64,000 nt of DNA, taken from positions 26,469 to 90,468 of the forward strand of contig JAUXGN010000004.1 of NCBI GenBank assembly GCA_030622115.1, given 5' to 3'. Of this stretch, positions 25,472 to 34,770 are shown in pieces. Each line of letters opens with the position of its first letter. The first letter of the stretch is position 1. The translations under genes were made by a program, and so were the position numbers. This DNA comes from Candidatus Eiseniibacteriota bacterium. Lineage in GTDB: Bacteria; Joyebacterota; Joyebacteria; Joyebacterales; Joyebacteraceae. The notes beneath the pieces are model-generated. The model did not search any database. It was not told the DNA's origin and saw only the letters and a list, made by a program, of their open reading frames with translations.

Positions 25472-27836
25472 CGCAGGAAGGTTGTTCTGGGCGGCCCGTC
25501 GAGCATCTGCCATGGGCCCACGGGAGCTGGCTGTCAGAGTGTGGCGCGGGGTTCGGAATCGGTCCCTCCGCCCCAGGCGGCCGCGTCCGCAACACGAGAT
25601 AGCATCGATCGATCGAGTCGCGTCGCGCCCGCCGGACTGCCTGGCAGAGGAGACCGGGAGGCTCTTGCGCGGCGCGCAGGATGCGGCTCTGCTCAAGGAG
25701 TCACTGGTCTCTATCGGGGTCTCACTTGAGCGAACAGTCGCGGAGGCGGAAGACATCATGGAAGGTCGGATTCCGGCCTTCGGCTGGACTCACTTTGAGC
25801 TCAGCTACCCACCCGACTGGCTCGATGATCCTGCGACTGGTGGCAGGTGGCCACTCGACTACTGGGCTGGACTCGATTTCCGTTTCAAGAAGGGACTGGA
25901 CGATCCGCGCTACGTCTGGGAACTCAACCGGCAGCACGAACTGGTGACGCTCGCCCGCGCGTACGTGCTGACTTCGGAGGTCCGGTATGCGGAGGCGGTG
26001 TGGGCAAGCATAAGGTCGTGGGTTGAGCAGAATCCTCCATTCCACGGGATAAACTGGACGAGCGCGCTTGAGGTCGCTCTCAGGCTGATTTCGTGGGCGT
26101 TCGCCGTGGATCTTGTGGGCCTCGCCGGGTCCCGGGACGGGGATGAGGAGGTTCTTGCACTCAGTGTCGCATTGCAAGCACGTCATCTGCATGATAACCT
26201 ATCGGTTTACGCTTCATCGAAGAACAACCATCTGATCGGAGAGGCGTGCGGCCTTCTTGTCGCAGGGGCGAAGTTCGGTTTTCTCGACCAGGCAGCACGC
26301 TGGGAGGCCACGGGACGACGTATTCTGGAACGCGAATTGCCACTCCAGGTCGGTTGTGACGGGGTGAGTCGGGAACTGTCCGTTCAATACCAGAGTTTCG
26401 TGATGGAGTTCGGGCTGACTGCCCTGGCAGCAGGTGTGTCGATCGGCAGTCCAATGAGCCGCCGATTCCATGACGTGATCGGGCGGATGTCGTTCTTCCT
26501 CGCTGCCATCTGTGGGGAGGCTGAGACACCTCCTTCCATTGGTGACGAGGATGGCGGACGCGTCTACGACCTCAGTGGTGAACAGCACCGGCAAGCACTT
26601 CGGGCGGCCGCATGTGGGGAATTCGTGGCTGGGTCCGGGAGTCTGAAGGCTGGTGACGGTTCCGATCTGGAACCCGTTGTCTGGATGATGGGTGCGGACG
26701 TCGCTTCCAGAGGATCTCCGGACGGGCAGGAGACAGGTGGGAGGCCTCGGAATCTACGGAGCGTAGCATTCCCCGAAGGCGGGTACTACGTTCTTGAAAG
26801 AGCGGGGCAGCACGCGGTCGTGGATTGTGGCGAGCTTGGGTATCTCTCGATCGCTGCACACGGGCACGCCGACTGTCTGTCTGTGTCGATGGCGGTGGAC
26901 GGGCGCTGGTTGTTGGTCGATCCAGGTACCTACTGCTACCATCGCGCGCGGGAGTGGCGTGATCATTTTAGATCCACACACGCGCACAACACGGTGACAC
27001 TGGACGGTCTGGACCAATCAGAGATGCGTGGGCCGTTCATGTGGGGGAGAAGAGCTAGGCCACAGCCGCGCTCCTGGGCATCCTCAAGCCTCTTCGATCT
27101 CTTCGAGGGGGCTCATGATGGGTATGTCCGAAGTTGCGGGGTGACGCACCGCCGCACGATCGTACTCACGCGCGGCGGGGGCTCGATCATCATAGACCGG
27201 CTCGAGGGGTCCGGCGAACACCACGTGTCCGCATCGTTCCAGCTCGACACCGGTGTGCGTATCTCGGCGGGAGATAGAGCCGAATCAGAGGATAGAGACG
27301 AGGGCATCGTCGGCGACGGAGAAGAGCATACCGCCGATAGCGGCCCGATCGCGTGGAGCGCGGATGAGCGTCTCGAACTGAGTTTCGCCGACGGCGCGGG
27401 GCTTAAGCTCAGTGCCTGGTTGCCTGAAGGTCTGGAATACTCGGTGGTTGCAGGTTCCAGCGAGCCGAGGAGAGGCTGGGTCTCGCACGGATTTGGTAAG
27501 ATGGACCCGGCGCCACAGATCTCGTTCGGGGGAACACTCAAGCTTCCCGCCACTCTCGTGTTCGCGGCAGCGCCGCTTGGATCGCACGGGCACGTTGAGA
27601 TCGAGCGGGAGAGAGGTCTCGCGGAGCGGGAAATCGTCATCCGATTCATCGATGGCGACCATGTTGAGCGATGTCTGTTCGGAGAATCAGAGCTCGCTCA
27701 AGAATCGTTCAGCGGAACTTTCGGAATAGAGATATCCGGAAGTGGCAGTGTCGAGGCTTCGGGCTTCGAGATAGAGAGATGGAATCGTAACGGACAGCCG
27801 ATAGTTTTCACGGAGATTCCCAATCAGCTTAAGTAG
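25464..27836 (+). CDS. Heparinase II/III-family polysaccharide lyase
   Basis: This 790-residue protein starts at ATG 25464 (GGGAG upstream; ATG 25449 possible). The N-terminal toroid domain (about residues 100-400) has LNRQHELVTLARAYVL, GINWTSALEVALRLISW and NNHLIGEACGL. The Hepar_II_III beta domain contains HGHADCLSVSMAVDGRWLLV, DPGTYCYH and STHAHNTVTLDG, with histidines and tyrosine of the lyase site. Such enzymes cleave uronic-acid polymers by beta-elimination. No clear signal peptide is visible, which is usual for the copies in EPS loci. It probably edits or releases the polymer made here; an adjacent GDP-mannose dehydrogenase suggests a uronate substrate. It is an alginate- or heparin-type fold; exact specificity is unknown. 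Confidence 0.87.
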   Translation: MASAGRLFWAARRASAMGPRELAVRVWRGVRNRSLRPRRPRPQHEIASIDRVASRPPDCLAEETGRLLRGAQDAALLKESLVSIGVSLERTVAEAEDIMEGRIPAFGWTHFELSYPPDWLDDPATGGRWPLDYWAGLDFRFKKGLDDPRYVWELNRQHELVTLARAYVLTSEVRYAEAVWASIRSWVEQNPPFHGINWTSALEVALRLISWAFAVDLVGLAGSRDGDEEVLALSVALQARHLHDNLSVYASSKNNHLIGEACGLLVAGAKFGFLDQAARWEATGRRILERELPLQVGCDGVSRELSVQYQSFVMEFGLTALAAGVSIGSPMSRRFHDVIGRMSFFLAAICGEAETPPSIGDEDGGRVYDLSGEQHRQALRAAACGEFVAGSGSLKAGDGSDLEPVVWMMGADVASRGSPDGQETGGRPRNLRSVAFPEGGYYVLERAGQHAVVDCGELGYLSIAAHGHADCLSVSMAVDGRWLLVDPGTYCYHRAREWRDHFRSTHAHNTVTLDGLDQSEMRGPFMWGRRARPQPRSWASSSLFDLFEGAHDGYVRSCGVTHRRTIVLTRGGGSIIIDRLEGSGEHHVSASFQLDTGVRISAGDRAESEDRDEGIVGDGEEHTADSGPIAWSADERLELSFADGAGLKLSAWLPEGLEYSVVAGSSEPRRGWVSHGFGKMDPAPQISFGGTLKLPATLVFAAAPLGSHGHVEIERERGLAEREIVIRFIDGDHVERCLFGESELAQESFSGTFGIEISGSGSVEASGFEIERWNRNGQPIVFTEIPNQLK

Positions 27837-27869
27837 CAGCGGTTCGGCGAGAGGAGAGGCTCAAGAGAT

Positions 27870-29195
27870 ATGAAGATCAGCGTACTTGGACTTGGATATG
27901 TCGGCTGCGTATCGGCAGCCTGTCTTACAGATATGGGTCATCGCGTGATTGGTCTCGATGTGGATCCCAGGAAGCTTGAGCCGATTCGAGCCGGGTCAAG
28001 TCCCATCGTCGAGCCGGGCTTGGGTGAATTGATCAAGAGTGCAGTGGTGGAGGGGCTCCTCACCGTCACCGATGACTACGAGGAGGCGATCAACGGGACG
28101 GAGATCTCGCTCGTGTGCGTCGGTACTCCATCGATGGAGAGCGGCAGCCCGAACCTTGAGTACACAAAGCGCGTATGTGAGCAGATGGGTAGTGTCTTCT
28201 CGCGGAAGAACGAATTCCATACCGTTATCTTCCGGAGCACGATACCTCCCGGCACCGTCGAGAATGAATTGATCCCGATCATCGAGAGTTCATCGGGGAA
28301 GAAGGAAGGTGAGGATTTCGGAGTCTGCTTCAATCCGGAATTCCTTCGTGAGGCCTCTGCGGTCAAGGATTTCTACCATCCACCGAAGATTGTGATAGGC
28401 GAACGGACGCCAGGGAGTCGCGCCGGCGATGTTCTTCAGGAGCTGTACGCTCCGATCGACGCGCCGCTTGTGAGAACCGAACTCTCCGTATCGGAGATGG
28501 TGAAGTATGCGGACAACTGCTTCCATGCCATCAAGGTCTGTTTTGCGAACGAGATCGGGAATGTGGCGAAGGGACTCGGCGTCCCAGACAGTCACAAGGT
28601 GATGGAGATTTTCTGTCTGGACACGCAGCTGAACCTGTCTCCCTACTACTTGAAGCCCGGATTCGCCTTCGGCGGGTCGTGCCTTCCGAAGGATCTGAGA
28701 GCCATCGTGAGGATGAGCCAGAGGCTCAATATTGAGTGCCCGGTTCTGAGCGCCGCGATGCCGTCAAACGACCTGCAGATCCAGCGCGCCATTGACTACA
28801 TAAGGCACAGCGGCAAGAAGAAGGTAGGCATTCTCGGAATGAGCTTCAAAGCCGAGACGGACGATCTCAGGGAGAGCCCAATCGTTCAGGTTGTGAGCAC
28901 TCTGATCGGGAAGGGATACGATCTCTGCATCTACGATGAGAACATCTCATGGGAGGAACTCTTCGGTGCGAATCTTGGATTCCTGGAGAGCGAACTACCG
29001 TATGCGCAGAGCCTCAAGGCAGGGAGCGTCGATGAACTGCTGGAGAGATCCGAAGTCATCGTTGTGGCCAACGCCGCCGATGAGTTCAAGAGCGTGCCTG
29101 CCAGGATGCGCGAGGACCAGATAATGGTTGATCTCGTCAGGATCGTTGAGGACACCGGAGTCGCACGCGGAACCTACATTGGCATCGCCTGGTAG
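27870..29195 (+). CDS. GDP-mannose 6-dehydrogenase-like (AlgD-type) nucleotide-sugar dehydrogenase
   Basis: This 441-residue NAD-dependent dehydrogenase has the Rossmann start VLGLGYVGCVSAACLTDMGH, then NPEFLREASAVKDFYHPPK, the central helix MVKYADNCFHAIKVCFANEIGN, and the catalytic cysteine in FAFGGSCLPKDLRA. The phrase NLSPYYLKPGFAFGGSC and the leucine in GGSCLPKD match GDP-mannose dehydrogenases better than UDP-glucose enzymes (usually GGSCFPKD). The reaction would oxidise GDP-mannose to GDP-mannuronate. The guanylyltransferase at 34771 would provide GDP-mannose. It starts 33 bp after the lyase gene, with AGGAGAGG upstream. UDP-glucose dehydrogenase is the main alternative. Confidence 0.82.
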   Translation: MKISVLGLGYVGCVSAACLTDMGHRVIGLDVDPRKLEPIRAGSSPIVEPGLGELIKSAVVEGLLTVTDDYEEAINGTEISLVCVGTPSMESGSPNLEYTKRVCEQMGSVFSRKNEFHTVIFRSTIPPGTVENELIPIIESSSGKKEGEDFGVCFNPEFLREASAVKDFYHPPKIVIGERTPGSRAGDVLQELYAPIDAPLVRTELSVSEMVKYADNCFHAIKVCFANEIGNVAKGLGVPDSHKVMEIFCLDTQLNLSPYYLKPGFAFGGSCLPKDLRAIVRMSQRLNIECPVLSAAMPSNDLQIQRAIDYIRHSGKKKVGILGMSFKAETDDLRESPIVQVVSTLIGKGYDLCIYDENISWEELFGANLGFLESELPYAQSLKAGSVDELLERSEVIVVANAADEFKSVPARMREDQIMVDLVRIVEDTGVARGTYIGIAW

Positions 29196-29241
29196 GAGAA
29201 TCGGGGAGAGCTGTCGCTCCCTTGTTCTGACGGAGGCAACC

Positions 29242-30459
29242 GTGGAGAAGAACAAACGAATCCTCATTATCGTCGAGAACCTACCGGTTCCGTTCGACAG
29301 ACGCGTCTGGCTCGAGTCCACGACGCTCAAAGCCGCCGGGTATGACGTCAGCGTCATCTGTCCGCAGGGGAAGGATTACGGGAAGTCGTTCGAGGTCCTG
29401 GACGGAATCTCGATCTACCGCTATCCGCCCCCGCCCGAGACGAGCAACAAGCTCTCGTACGCCTGGGAGTTTCCGTACTGCTGGATGGCCTCTCTCAGGC
29501 TCGCCTTCAGAGTCGCACGACGAGAGGGCTTCGACGCGATTCACGCGTGCAACCCGCCCGACACGTTCTTTCTGATCGGGCTCATATTCAAGCTTCTCAG
29601 ACGTTCGAAGTTTGTGTTCGATCAGCACGATCTGTGTCCCGAGCTCTACCTTTCCAGATTCGGTGGACGTCGGTCGATCAACTTCGGACTGCTTCGCGGT
29701 CTCGAGTGGCTGACATACCGCAGTGCGGATATGGTGATAGCGACGAACGTCTCGTACAAACAGCATGCTTCCACAGTAGGGGGCTTTCCTGAGAGCAAGA
29801 TCCACGTTGTCCGGAGTGGACCGAGGATCTCTCAGTTCACGCGGGTCGAGCCGGAGGAGAAGCTCAGGAGCGGGAAGAAGCACCTCGTCTGTTACCTCGG
29901 GGTCATGGCTCCTCAGGATGGGCTCGACTATCTGCTTCGCTCGATCAGACACGTCGTCGATGTCGTCGGCCGGAAGAACGTCCACTTCGTACTGATCGGT
30001 TCGGGTGATTCCTTCGCGGACGTGAAGCTCCTCCGGGACGATCTCGGCCTGGCCGATTCCGTTGAGATGACGGGTCGCATCCCGGACGAGGATGTGAGAC
30101 GGTATCTATCGACCGCCGATGTCTGTGCGTGTCCCGACCCGAAAAATCTGCTGAATGATGTTTCCACGATGAACAAGGTCCTGGAGTACATGACTTTTGC
30201 CAAACCGATGGTCTCCTTCGATCTTAAGGAAAGCCGTTTCTCTGCGCAGGAGGGCGCGCTGTACGCTGCGCCCAATGACGAGATCGAGTTTGGCGAGCGG
30301 ATCATACAGCTTCTCGATGATCCGGAACTCCGTGACAGACTGGGTAGGCAGAACCGCAAGCGCATCGAGGACGCTCTTTGTTGGGAGCACACTGGAGAGG
30401 AAATCGTCAGAGCGTACGACGCTCTGTTCGGCTTTGATGTGGCTTCGGAGGAAGCGTAA
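29242..30459 (+). CDS. Glycosyltransferase family 4
   Basis: This 405-residue enzyme starts at GTG 29242 with GGAGG five bases upstream; the frame is open from 29128 but homology (KRILIIVENLPVPFDRRVWL) begins at the GTG. The N-lobe has FDRRVWLEST and FDQHDLCPELYLSRF; the C-lobe has CYLGVMAPQDGLDYLL and KNLLNDVSTMNKVLEYMTFA. It resembles EPS glycosyltransferases of the family with the FDQHDL motif. It follows the dehydrogenase gene and overlaps the radical SAM gene by one base. Confidence 0.85.
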   Translation: MEKNKRILIIVENLPVPFDRRVWLESTTLKAAGYDVSVICPQGKDYGKSFEVLDGISIYRYPPPPETSNKLSYAWEFPYCWMASLRLAFRVARREGFDAIHACNPPDTFFLIGLIFKLLRRSKFVFDQHDLCPELYLSRFGGRRSINFGLLRGLEWLTYRSADMVIATNVSYKQHASTVGGFPESKIHVVRSGPRISQFTRVEPEEKLRSGKKHLVCYLGVMAPQDGLDYLLRSIRHVVDVVGRKNVHFVLIGSGDSFADVKLLRDDLGLADSVEMTGRIPDEDVRRYLSTADVCACPDPKNLLNDVSTMNKVLEYMTFAKPMVSFDLKESRFSAQEGALYAAPNDEIEFGERIIQLLDDPELRDRLGRQNRKRIEDALCWEHTGEEIVRAYDALFGFDVASEEA

Positions 30460-31475
30460 TGCCCGGTCCCGTCGGTTGCATCGCCGCGGTTACGTATGGC
30501 TGCAACGCCAGGTGCGTCATGTGCGATATCTGGAAGCGGGATGCGGACGTCCCACGCGAACTCACGCCGGACGAATATCGCTGGCTGCCGGGGAGTCTCA
30601 AGTCGATCAACGTGAGTGGTGGGGAGCCGTTCCTCCGTGATGATCTTCCGGAGATCGTTGCGATCATGTCGGAAACATGCCGACGCGCTCGCATCGTTAT
30701 TTCGACCAACGGTCTCTTGCCGGAGCGTATCGAGGCGACCGTTGCGAGGATCAACGAGACGTCTCCAAAAGGATCCGACCCTGCCGGGGCGGTGGCCGTG
30801 AGGGTGTCCGTCGACGCGCTGGGGGAGGTGCACGACCGAATTCGCGGCGTCCCGGGCGCCTACGAGAAGGCGATGGAGACTGTTCGTAGACTCCAGCGGT
30901 TGGGAGTCCCTGATCTCGGGCTTGCGGCGACATTGACTCAGGACAACGTCGGCGAGATCACGAGGGTGAAGAAGAAAGCAGACGAACTCGGCATTCGCTT
31001 CGTCATGAGCGCCGCGCACAGCTCCCCGATCTTCTTCGGTGAGCACGAAGTGGAGCGTCCTCACTCGAAGGAGTCGGTCGGCGAAGTACTTGGTCTCATG
31101 AGGGATCACCTTCGTTCGCGGCACCCTTATGATTGGGCCAAGGCGTATTACCTGCGGGGCGTCGTCGAGTACATCAAGGGTCGGCCTCGGCGAATGCCGT
31201 GCCGCGCCGGCCTCGACTTCTTCTTTCTGGATCCTTGGGGCGACGTCTATCCATGCAACATCGGTGGAACGAAGATGGGGAATGCGCGGGAGAACGACTT
31301 CAGAAGCATGCAAAAAAGAACAAGGCAAGTCGTGCGCGAATCAGTGGCGTCGTGCAGTGTTCAGTGCTGGATGGTTTGTACGGTAGCGCCACCCATGAGC
31401 AGACGGCCTCTGAAGCCGCTGGCCTGGATGTTTGGAGCCAAGTTCCTCGGGCTTGACACCAGACCGGACCGGTGA
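30459..31475 (+). CDS. Radical SAM protein with C-terminal cysteine cluster
   Basis: This 338-residue protein has the canonical CX3CX2C cluster CNARCVMC near residue 15, which binds the SAM-reducing iron-sulphur cluster, then NVSGGEPFLRDDL and a TIM-barrel-like body. C-terminal cysteines (RMPCRAG, VYPCNIGG, and CSVQCWMVC) look like a SPASM-type auxiliary cluster domain. Such enzymes modify peptides or small molecules; a role in sugar or carrier modification, or in maturing a secreted peptide, cannot be decided. It shares one base with the stop of the upstream GT4 gene and is surrounded by glycosyltransferase genes, so it is part of the EPS operon. Confidence 0.83.
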   Translation: MPGPVGCIAAVTYGCNARCVMCDIWKRDADVPRELTPDEYRWLPGSLKSINVSGGEPFLRDDLPEIVAIMSETCRRARIVISTNGLLPERIEATVARINETSPKGSDPAGAVAVRVSVDALGEVHDRIRGVPGAYEKAMETVRRLQRLGVPDLGLAATLTQDNVGEITRVKKKADELGIRFVMSAAHSSPIFFGEHEVERPHSKESVGEVLGLMRDHLRSRHPYDWAKAYYLRGVVEYIKGRPRRMPCRAGLDFFFLDPWGDVYPCNIGGTKMGNARENDFRSMQKRTRQVVRESVASCSVQCWMVCTVAPPMSRRPLKPLAWMFGAKFLGLDTRPDR

Positions 31476-31512
31476 GAATCTCACTCGTCGTCAGGAGGTA
31501 TGTCGCCCTGCA

Positions 31513-32733
31513 ATGAGAGTGCTCGCGGCAAACAAATTCTACTTTGTGAGAGGGGGCAGCGAACGGTACCTCTTCGAACTGACTCGCATTCTCGAAGAAC
31601 GCGGTCACAGTGTGGTGCCGTTCGCGATGGAGCATCCGCAGAATGAGGAGAGTGAGTACGCCGACCTGTTCGTTTCACACGTCGGCTTCCACACCCGTCG
31701 CAATGTCGGGGATCTCCTGAGAACCGCCGCGCGCGTGGTGCATTCCGTGGAGGCCCGGAGGAAGATCGTAGCGCTGGTGAGGCGTACGCAGCCTGATGTG
31801 GCCCATCTTCACAACATAGCGCACCAGCTTTCTCCTTCGATCATATATGGGCTCAAGGCCGAGGGCGTGCCGATAGTGCAGACGCTCCACGACCACAAGC
31901 TCATCTGCCCGAACTACCAGATGTTCGTTGACGGGCAGCCGTGCGAACGCTGCGCGAAGTGGCGCTACTACAATGCGTGTGTCCACAGATGCATGCACGG
32001 CTCGATCGCGTGGAGCTGTCTGGTTGCTGTCGAAGCGTACGCTCGCAAGCTGTTGGGAACGTACAGCAGGCACGTCGATACGTTCATAGCTCCGAGTCGA
32101 TCGCTCATGGATCGCATGATAGCTCACGGAGTTGAACCGGGGAAGATAGTGCATCTGCCCAACGCGATCGAGCTCAAGGATTACGAGCCACGCTTCGAGT
32201 CGGACGGCTACGCCGCTTATGTAGGCCGTCTTTCGGCCGGAAAGGGACTTGAAACGCTTCTGGAAGCTCTCGCTCTCTCTCCCGGCGTTGTGTTTAAGGT
32301 GGTAGGGGACGGTCCCAGCGCGGATGATCTCAAGTCGATCGTGGAGCAACGCGGGCTCAGAAACGTGGAGTTCGTGGGCTACAAGAGTGGCGTGGAGTTG
32401 AGGACAATCTTGCGCGGCGCTCAGTTCGTCGTTGTGCCGTCTGAGTGCTATGAGAACTCACCACTCGTTGTGTACGAGGCATGCGCGTACGGGAAGGCCG
32501 TGATCGGCTCGTTGATGGGTGGAATACCCGAGCTGATCGAGGATGGTGAGACGGGTCTCCTTTTCACCCCCGGAGATGCTCAAGAACTTGCAGAGGCGCT
32601 CGCCACGTTGTGGAACGATAGGGAGAGATCGGTCCGGATGGGCAAGGAGGCTCGTCGACGGGCCGAGAGGGAGTACGGTCCTGACCGCCATTACGAGCAG
32701 ATAATGTCGATATACGAGAGGGTCTCGCAGTGA
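31513..32733 (+). CDS. Glycosyltransferase family 4
   Basis: This 406-residue GT4 enzyme opens MRVLAANKFYFVRGGSERYL with the GGSER loop, and its interlobe TLHDHKLICPNYQMF and cysteine pair CERCAKWRYYNAC are typical of a subfamily of EPS glycosyltransferases. The C-lobe has YVGRLSAGKGLETLL, VEFVGYKSG and ECYENSPLVVYEACAYGKAV. ATG 31513 lies 14 bases past an AGGAGG site, a longish spacing. It overlaps the next gene by 4 bp. The sugar donor is unknown. Confidence 0.86.
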   Translation: MRVLAANKFYFVRGGSERYLFELTRILEERGHSVVPFAMEHPQNEESEYADLFVSHVGFHTRRNVGDLLRTAARVVHSVEARRKIVALVRRTQPDVAHLHNIAHQLSPSIIYGLKAEGVPIVQTLHDHKLICPNYQMFVDGQPCERCAKWRYYNACVHRCMHGSIAWSCLVAVEAYARKLLGTYSRHVDTFIAPSRSLMDRMIAHGVEPGKIVHLPNAIELKDYEPRFESDGYAAYVGRLSAGKGLETLLEALALSPGVVFKVVGDGPSADDLKSIVEQRGLRNVEFVGYKSGVELRTILRGAQFVVVPSECYENSPLVVYEACAYGKAVIGSLMGGIPELIEDGETGLLFTPGDAQELAEALATLWNDRERSVRMGKEARRRAEREYGPDRHYEQIMSIYERVSQ

Positions 32734-33827
32734 GAATCGCAATGCTGGGACAGAAGGGAATACCGGCCACGTATGGAGGGATCGAACGGCACGTCGAGGA
32801 GCTGACGACAAGGCTCGTCGACCGGGGCCACGATGTGACGGTCTACTGCCGGCCCTACTATACGAAGATCAAGGGGGACTATCGGGGCGTCCATCTGGCC
32901 ACTATTCCGAGCGTGAGAACGAAGCACCTCGACACGGCCACGCACTGCGCCCTGGCGATTCCCCATATCCTGGCTAAGGGATACGACGTAGTGCACTTCC
33001 ACGCATTGGGGCCGTCGCTCTTCGCCAATCTCCCCGGGCTCCGGGGCACTAAGACGATCGTGACAGTACACGGCCTGGATTGGCAGCGTGAGAAGTGGGG
33101 GACTCTTGCCACCTGGGTCCTTCGAAGGTGCGAGCACACATCGATCTTCTATCCGAACAGAACGATAGTGGTCTCGAAGGCCCTGAGGGACTATTTCTCG
33201 GAGAACTACGGGAAGATAGTCACGTACATCCCGAACGGCACAGTTCTGCCTCACGTACGTCAGGCAGAGAAGATACAGGCAATGGGGCTCGAGCCCGGGA
33301 AGTACGTGCTCTTCGTCGGCCGCCTCGTGCCGGAAAAGGGCTGCCACTATCTTCTGGACGCATACAAACAGCTCGACACCGACATGGAACTCGTGATAGC
33401 GGGAGGAACGAGCTTCTCGTCGGAGTACGTGGACAAGCTCCACGCGATGGGAGGAGATCGAGTGCGTTTTCTCGGGTACGTCTACGGTGATGTGCTTGAT
33501 GAGCTGTACTCCAACGCGAGGATCTTCGTCCTTCCTTCCGATCTCGAGGGGCTTCCGATCGCGCTTCTGGAGGCTATGAGCTTCGGGAACTGCTGCCTGA
33601 CGAGTGACATCCCGGAGAACCTGGAGGTCATTGGAGACTGCGGCGCGACGTTCAGACAGGGCGATGTCAACGATCTTGCAGGCAAGCTCAAGACTTTGTT
33701 CGAGAACCCGGAGCGCTGCGAAGCGATGGGTACGCATGCGCGCAGGCACGTTCTCGAGACGTATGATTGGGACGGCGTGACGCTCCACACCGAGGCCATG
33801 TACTACACGATGCTGCGGGGGTTCTGA
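32730..33827 (+). CDS. Glycosyltransferase family 4 (rhamnosyltransferase-like)
   Basis: This 365-residue enzyme begins MRIAMLGQKGIPATYGGIER, the start shared with DUF1972-type rhamnosyl- and glucosyltransferases. The C-lobe has FVGRLVPEKGCHYLLDAY, VRFLGYVYGDVL and EGLPIALLEAMSFGNCCL. GTG 32730 overlaps the upstream stop. It is the last GT4 of the EPS run and is followed by the polyprenyl synthase after 33 bp. Confidence 0.86.
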   Translation: MRIAMLGQKGIPATYGGIERHVEELTTRLVDRGHDVTVYCRPYYTKIKGDYRGVHLATIPSVRTKHLDTATHCALAIPHILAKGYDVVHFHALGPSLFANLPGLRGTKTIVTVHGLDWQREKWGTLATWVLRRCEHTSIFYPNRTIVVSKALRDYFSENYGKIVTYIPNGTVLPHVRQAEKIQAMGLEPGKYVLFVGRLVPEKGCHYLLDAYKQLDTDMELVIAGGTSFSSEYVDKLHAMGGDRVRFLGYVYGDVLDELYSNARIFVLPSDLEGLPIALLEAMSFGNCCLTSDIPENLEVIGDCGATFRQGDVNDLAGKLKTLFENPERCEAMGTHARRHVLETYDWDGVTLHTEAMYYTMLRGF

Positions 33828-33860
33828 CGCGGGCACGTTCCTGACGGAGGAGTTCACGAA

Positions 33861-34748
33861 GTGGATATAGCGGGTCTGTTGGCGACGGAGCGCGGGACGC
33901 TGGAGAGCGACCTCGGCGAATGGCTCCCGGCCGAGGGAGAATACCCGACCGTGATCCACGAGGCGCTCAGATACTCCGCGCTCGGTGGCGGGAAGCGCCT
34001 GCGCCCGATTCTGGCTCTGGCTGCAACACGCTCGTTGGGATCGGATCCGGATCTCATCATCAGATCGGCATGCGCGATCGAGTACGTGCACTGCTGTTCT
34101 CTCGTTCTCGACGATCTTCCTTCGATGGACAACGCCTCGATGCGGCGAGGACGCCCTGCGGTCCACAGAGTCTTCGGCATCGCGACGGCGATCCTCGCGG
34201 CTGACGCGCTTCTGATGCATGCCTTCAGACTTGTTGCCGACAACGGTGAAGCCATCGGTGCGTCGGGGCGTTCCGTGGCGGCGGCTGTGAGGAACCTCGC
34301 GATGGCCGTGGGGTCGTACGGCATGGTCGGAGGCCAGCAGGTGGACCTCGATGCTTCTTTCAGGGGAAGGAGCGATCCGGGGATCGTGGAGTACATTCAG
34401 ACCCGCAAGACGGCCTCGCTGTTCGTCGTGGCTGCGATGATCGGCGGCACTCTGCTCGATGCAGAGCAGAGTCGCATTGATTGCGTAGGGCGATACGCGC
34501 GCAATCTGGGGCTTGCCTATCAGATTGTCGACGACATTCTCGATGTCGAAGGTGACAAGGACGTTGTCGGCAAGGATCTCCACAAGGATCAGGATAAACT
34601 GACCTTCGTTGCCCTGCATGGAGTAGATGGCGCTCGCAGGATGGCGAGGGGATTCATAGATGAAGCGCTCCTCTGCCTCGACCACGTGGGAGATGACGTG
34701 CGGGTCTTGCGCGGACTGGCGGACTACTGCCTCGACAGAGTGGCTTGA
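33861..34748 (+). CDS. Polyprenyl synthetase (short/medium chain, IspA-like)
   Basis: This 295-residue trans-prenyltransferase has GGGKRLRPIL, a first aspartate motif DDLPSMDN and a second motif DDILDVEGD, with HRVFGIATAILAADALL between. The DDxxxxD form is IspA/GGPP synthase-like. It condenses IPP onto allylic diphosphates. A second paralogue lies at 59495 in the isoprenoid operon, so this copy, inside the EPS cluster, may make lipid carrier or a specific prenyl product. GTG 33861 is preceded by GGAGG. Product chain length cannot be read with confidence. Confidence 0.85.
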   Translation: MDIAGLLATERGTLESDLGEWLPAEGEYPTVIHEALRYSALGGGKRLRPILALAATRSLGSDPDLIIRSACAIEYVHCCSLVLDDLPSMDNASMRRGRPAVHRVFGIATAILAADALLMHAFRLVADNGEAIGASGRSVAAAVRNLAMAVGSYGMVGGQQVDLDASFRGRSDPGIVEYIQTRKTASLFVVAAMIGGTLLDAEQSRIDCVGRYARNLGLAYQIVDDILDVEGDKDVVGKDLHKDQDKLTFVALHGVDGARRMARGFIDEALLCLDHVGDDVRVLRGLADYCLDRVA

Positions 34749-34770
34749 TTGCAGGCAGCACGGAGGGATT

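Noticed and set aside
29128-29241. Extended N-terminus of the GT4 gene overlapping the dehydrogenase 3' end.
   Set aside because: Homology starts at the GTG with a good ribosome site, and the extra 38 codons are a shadow of the upstream gene.
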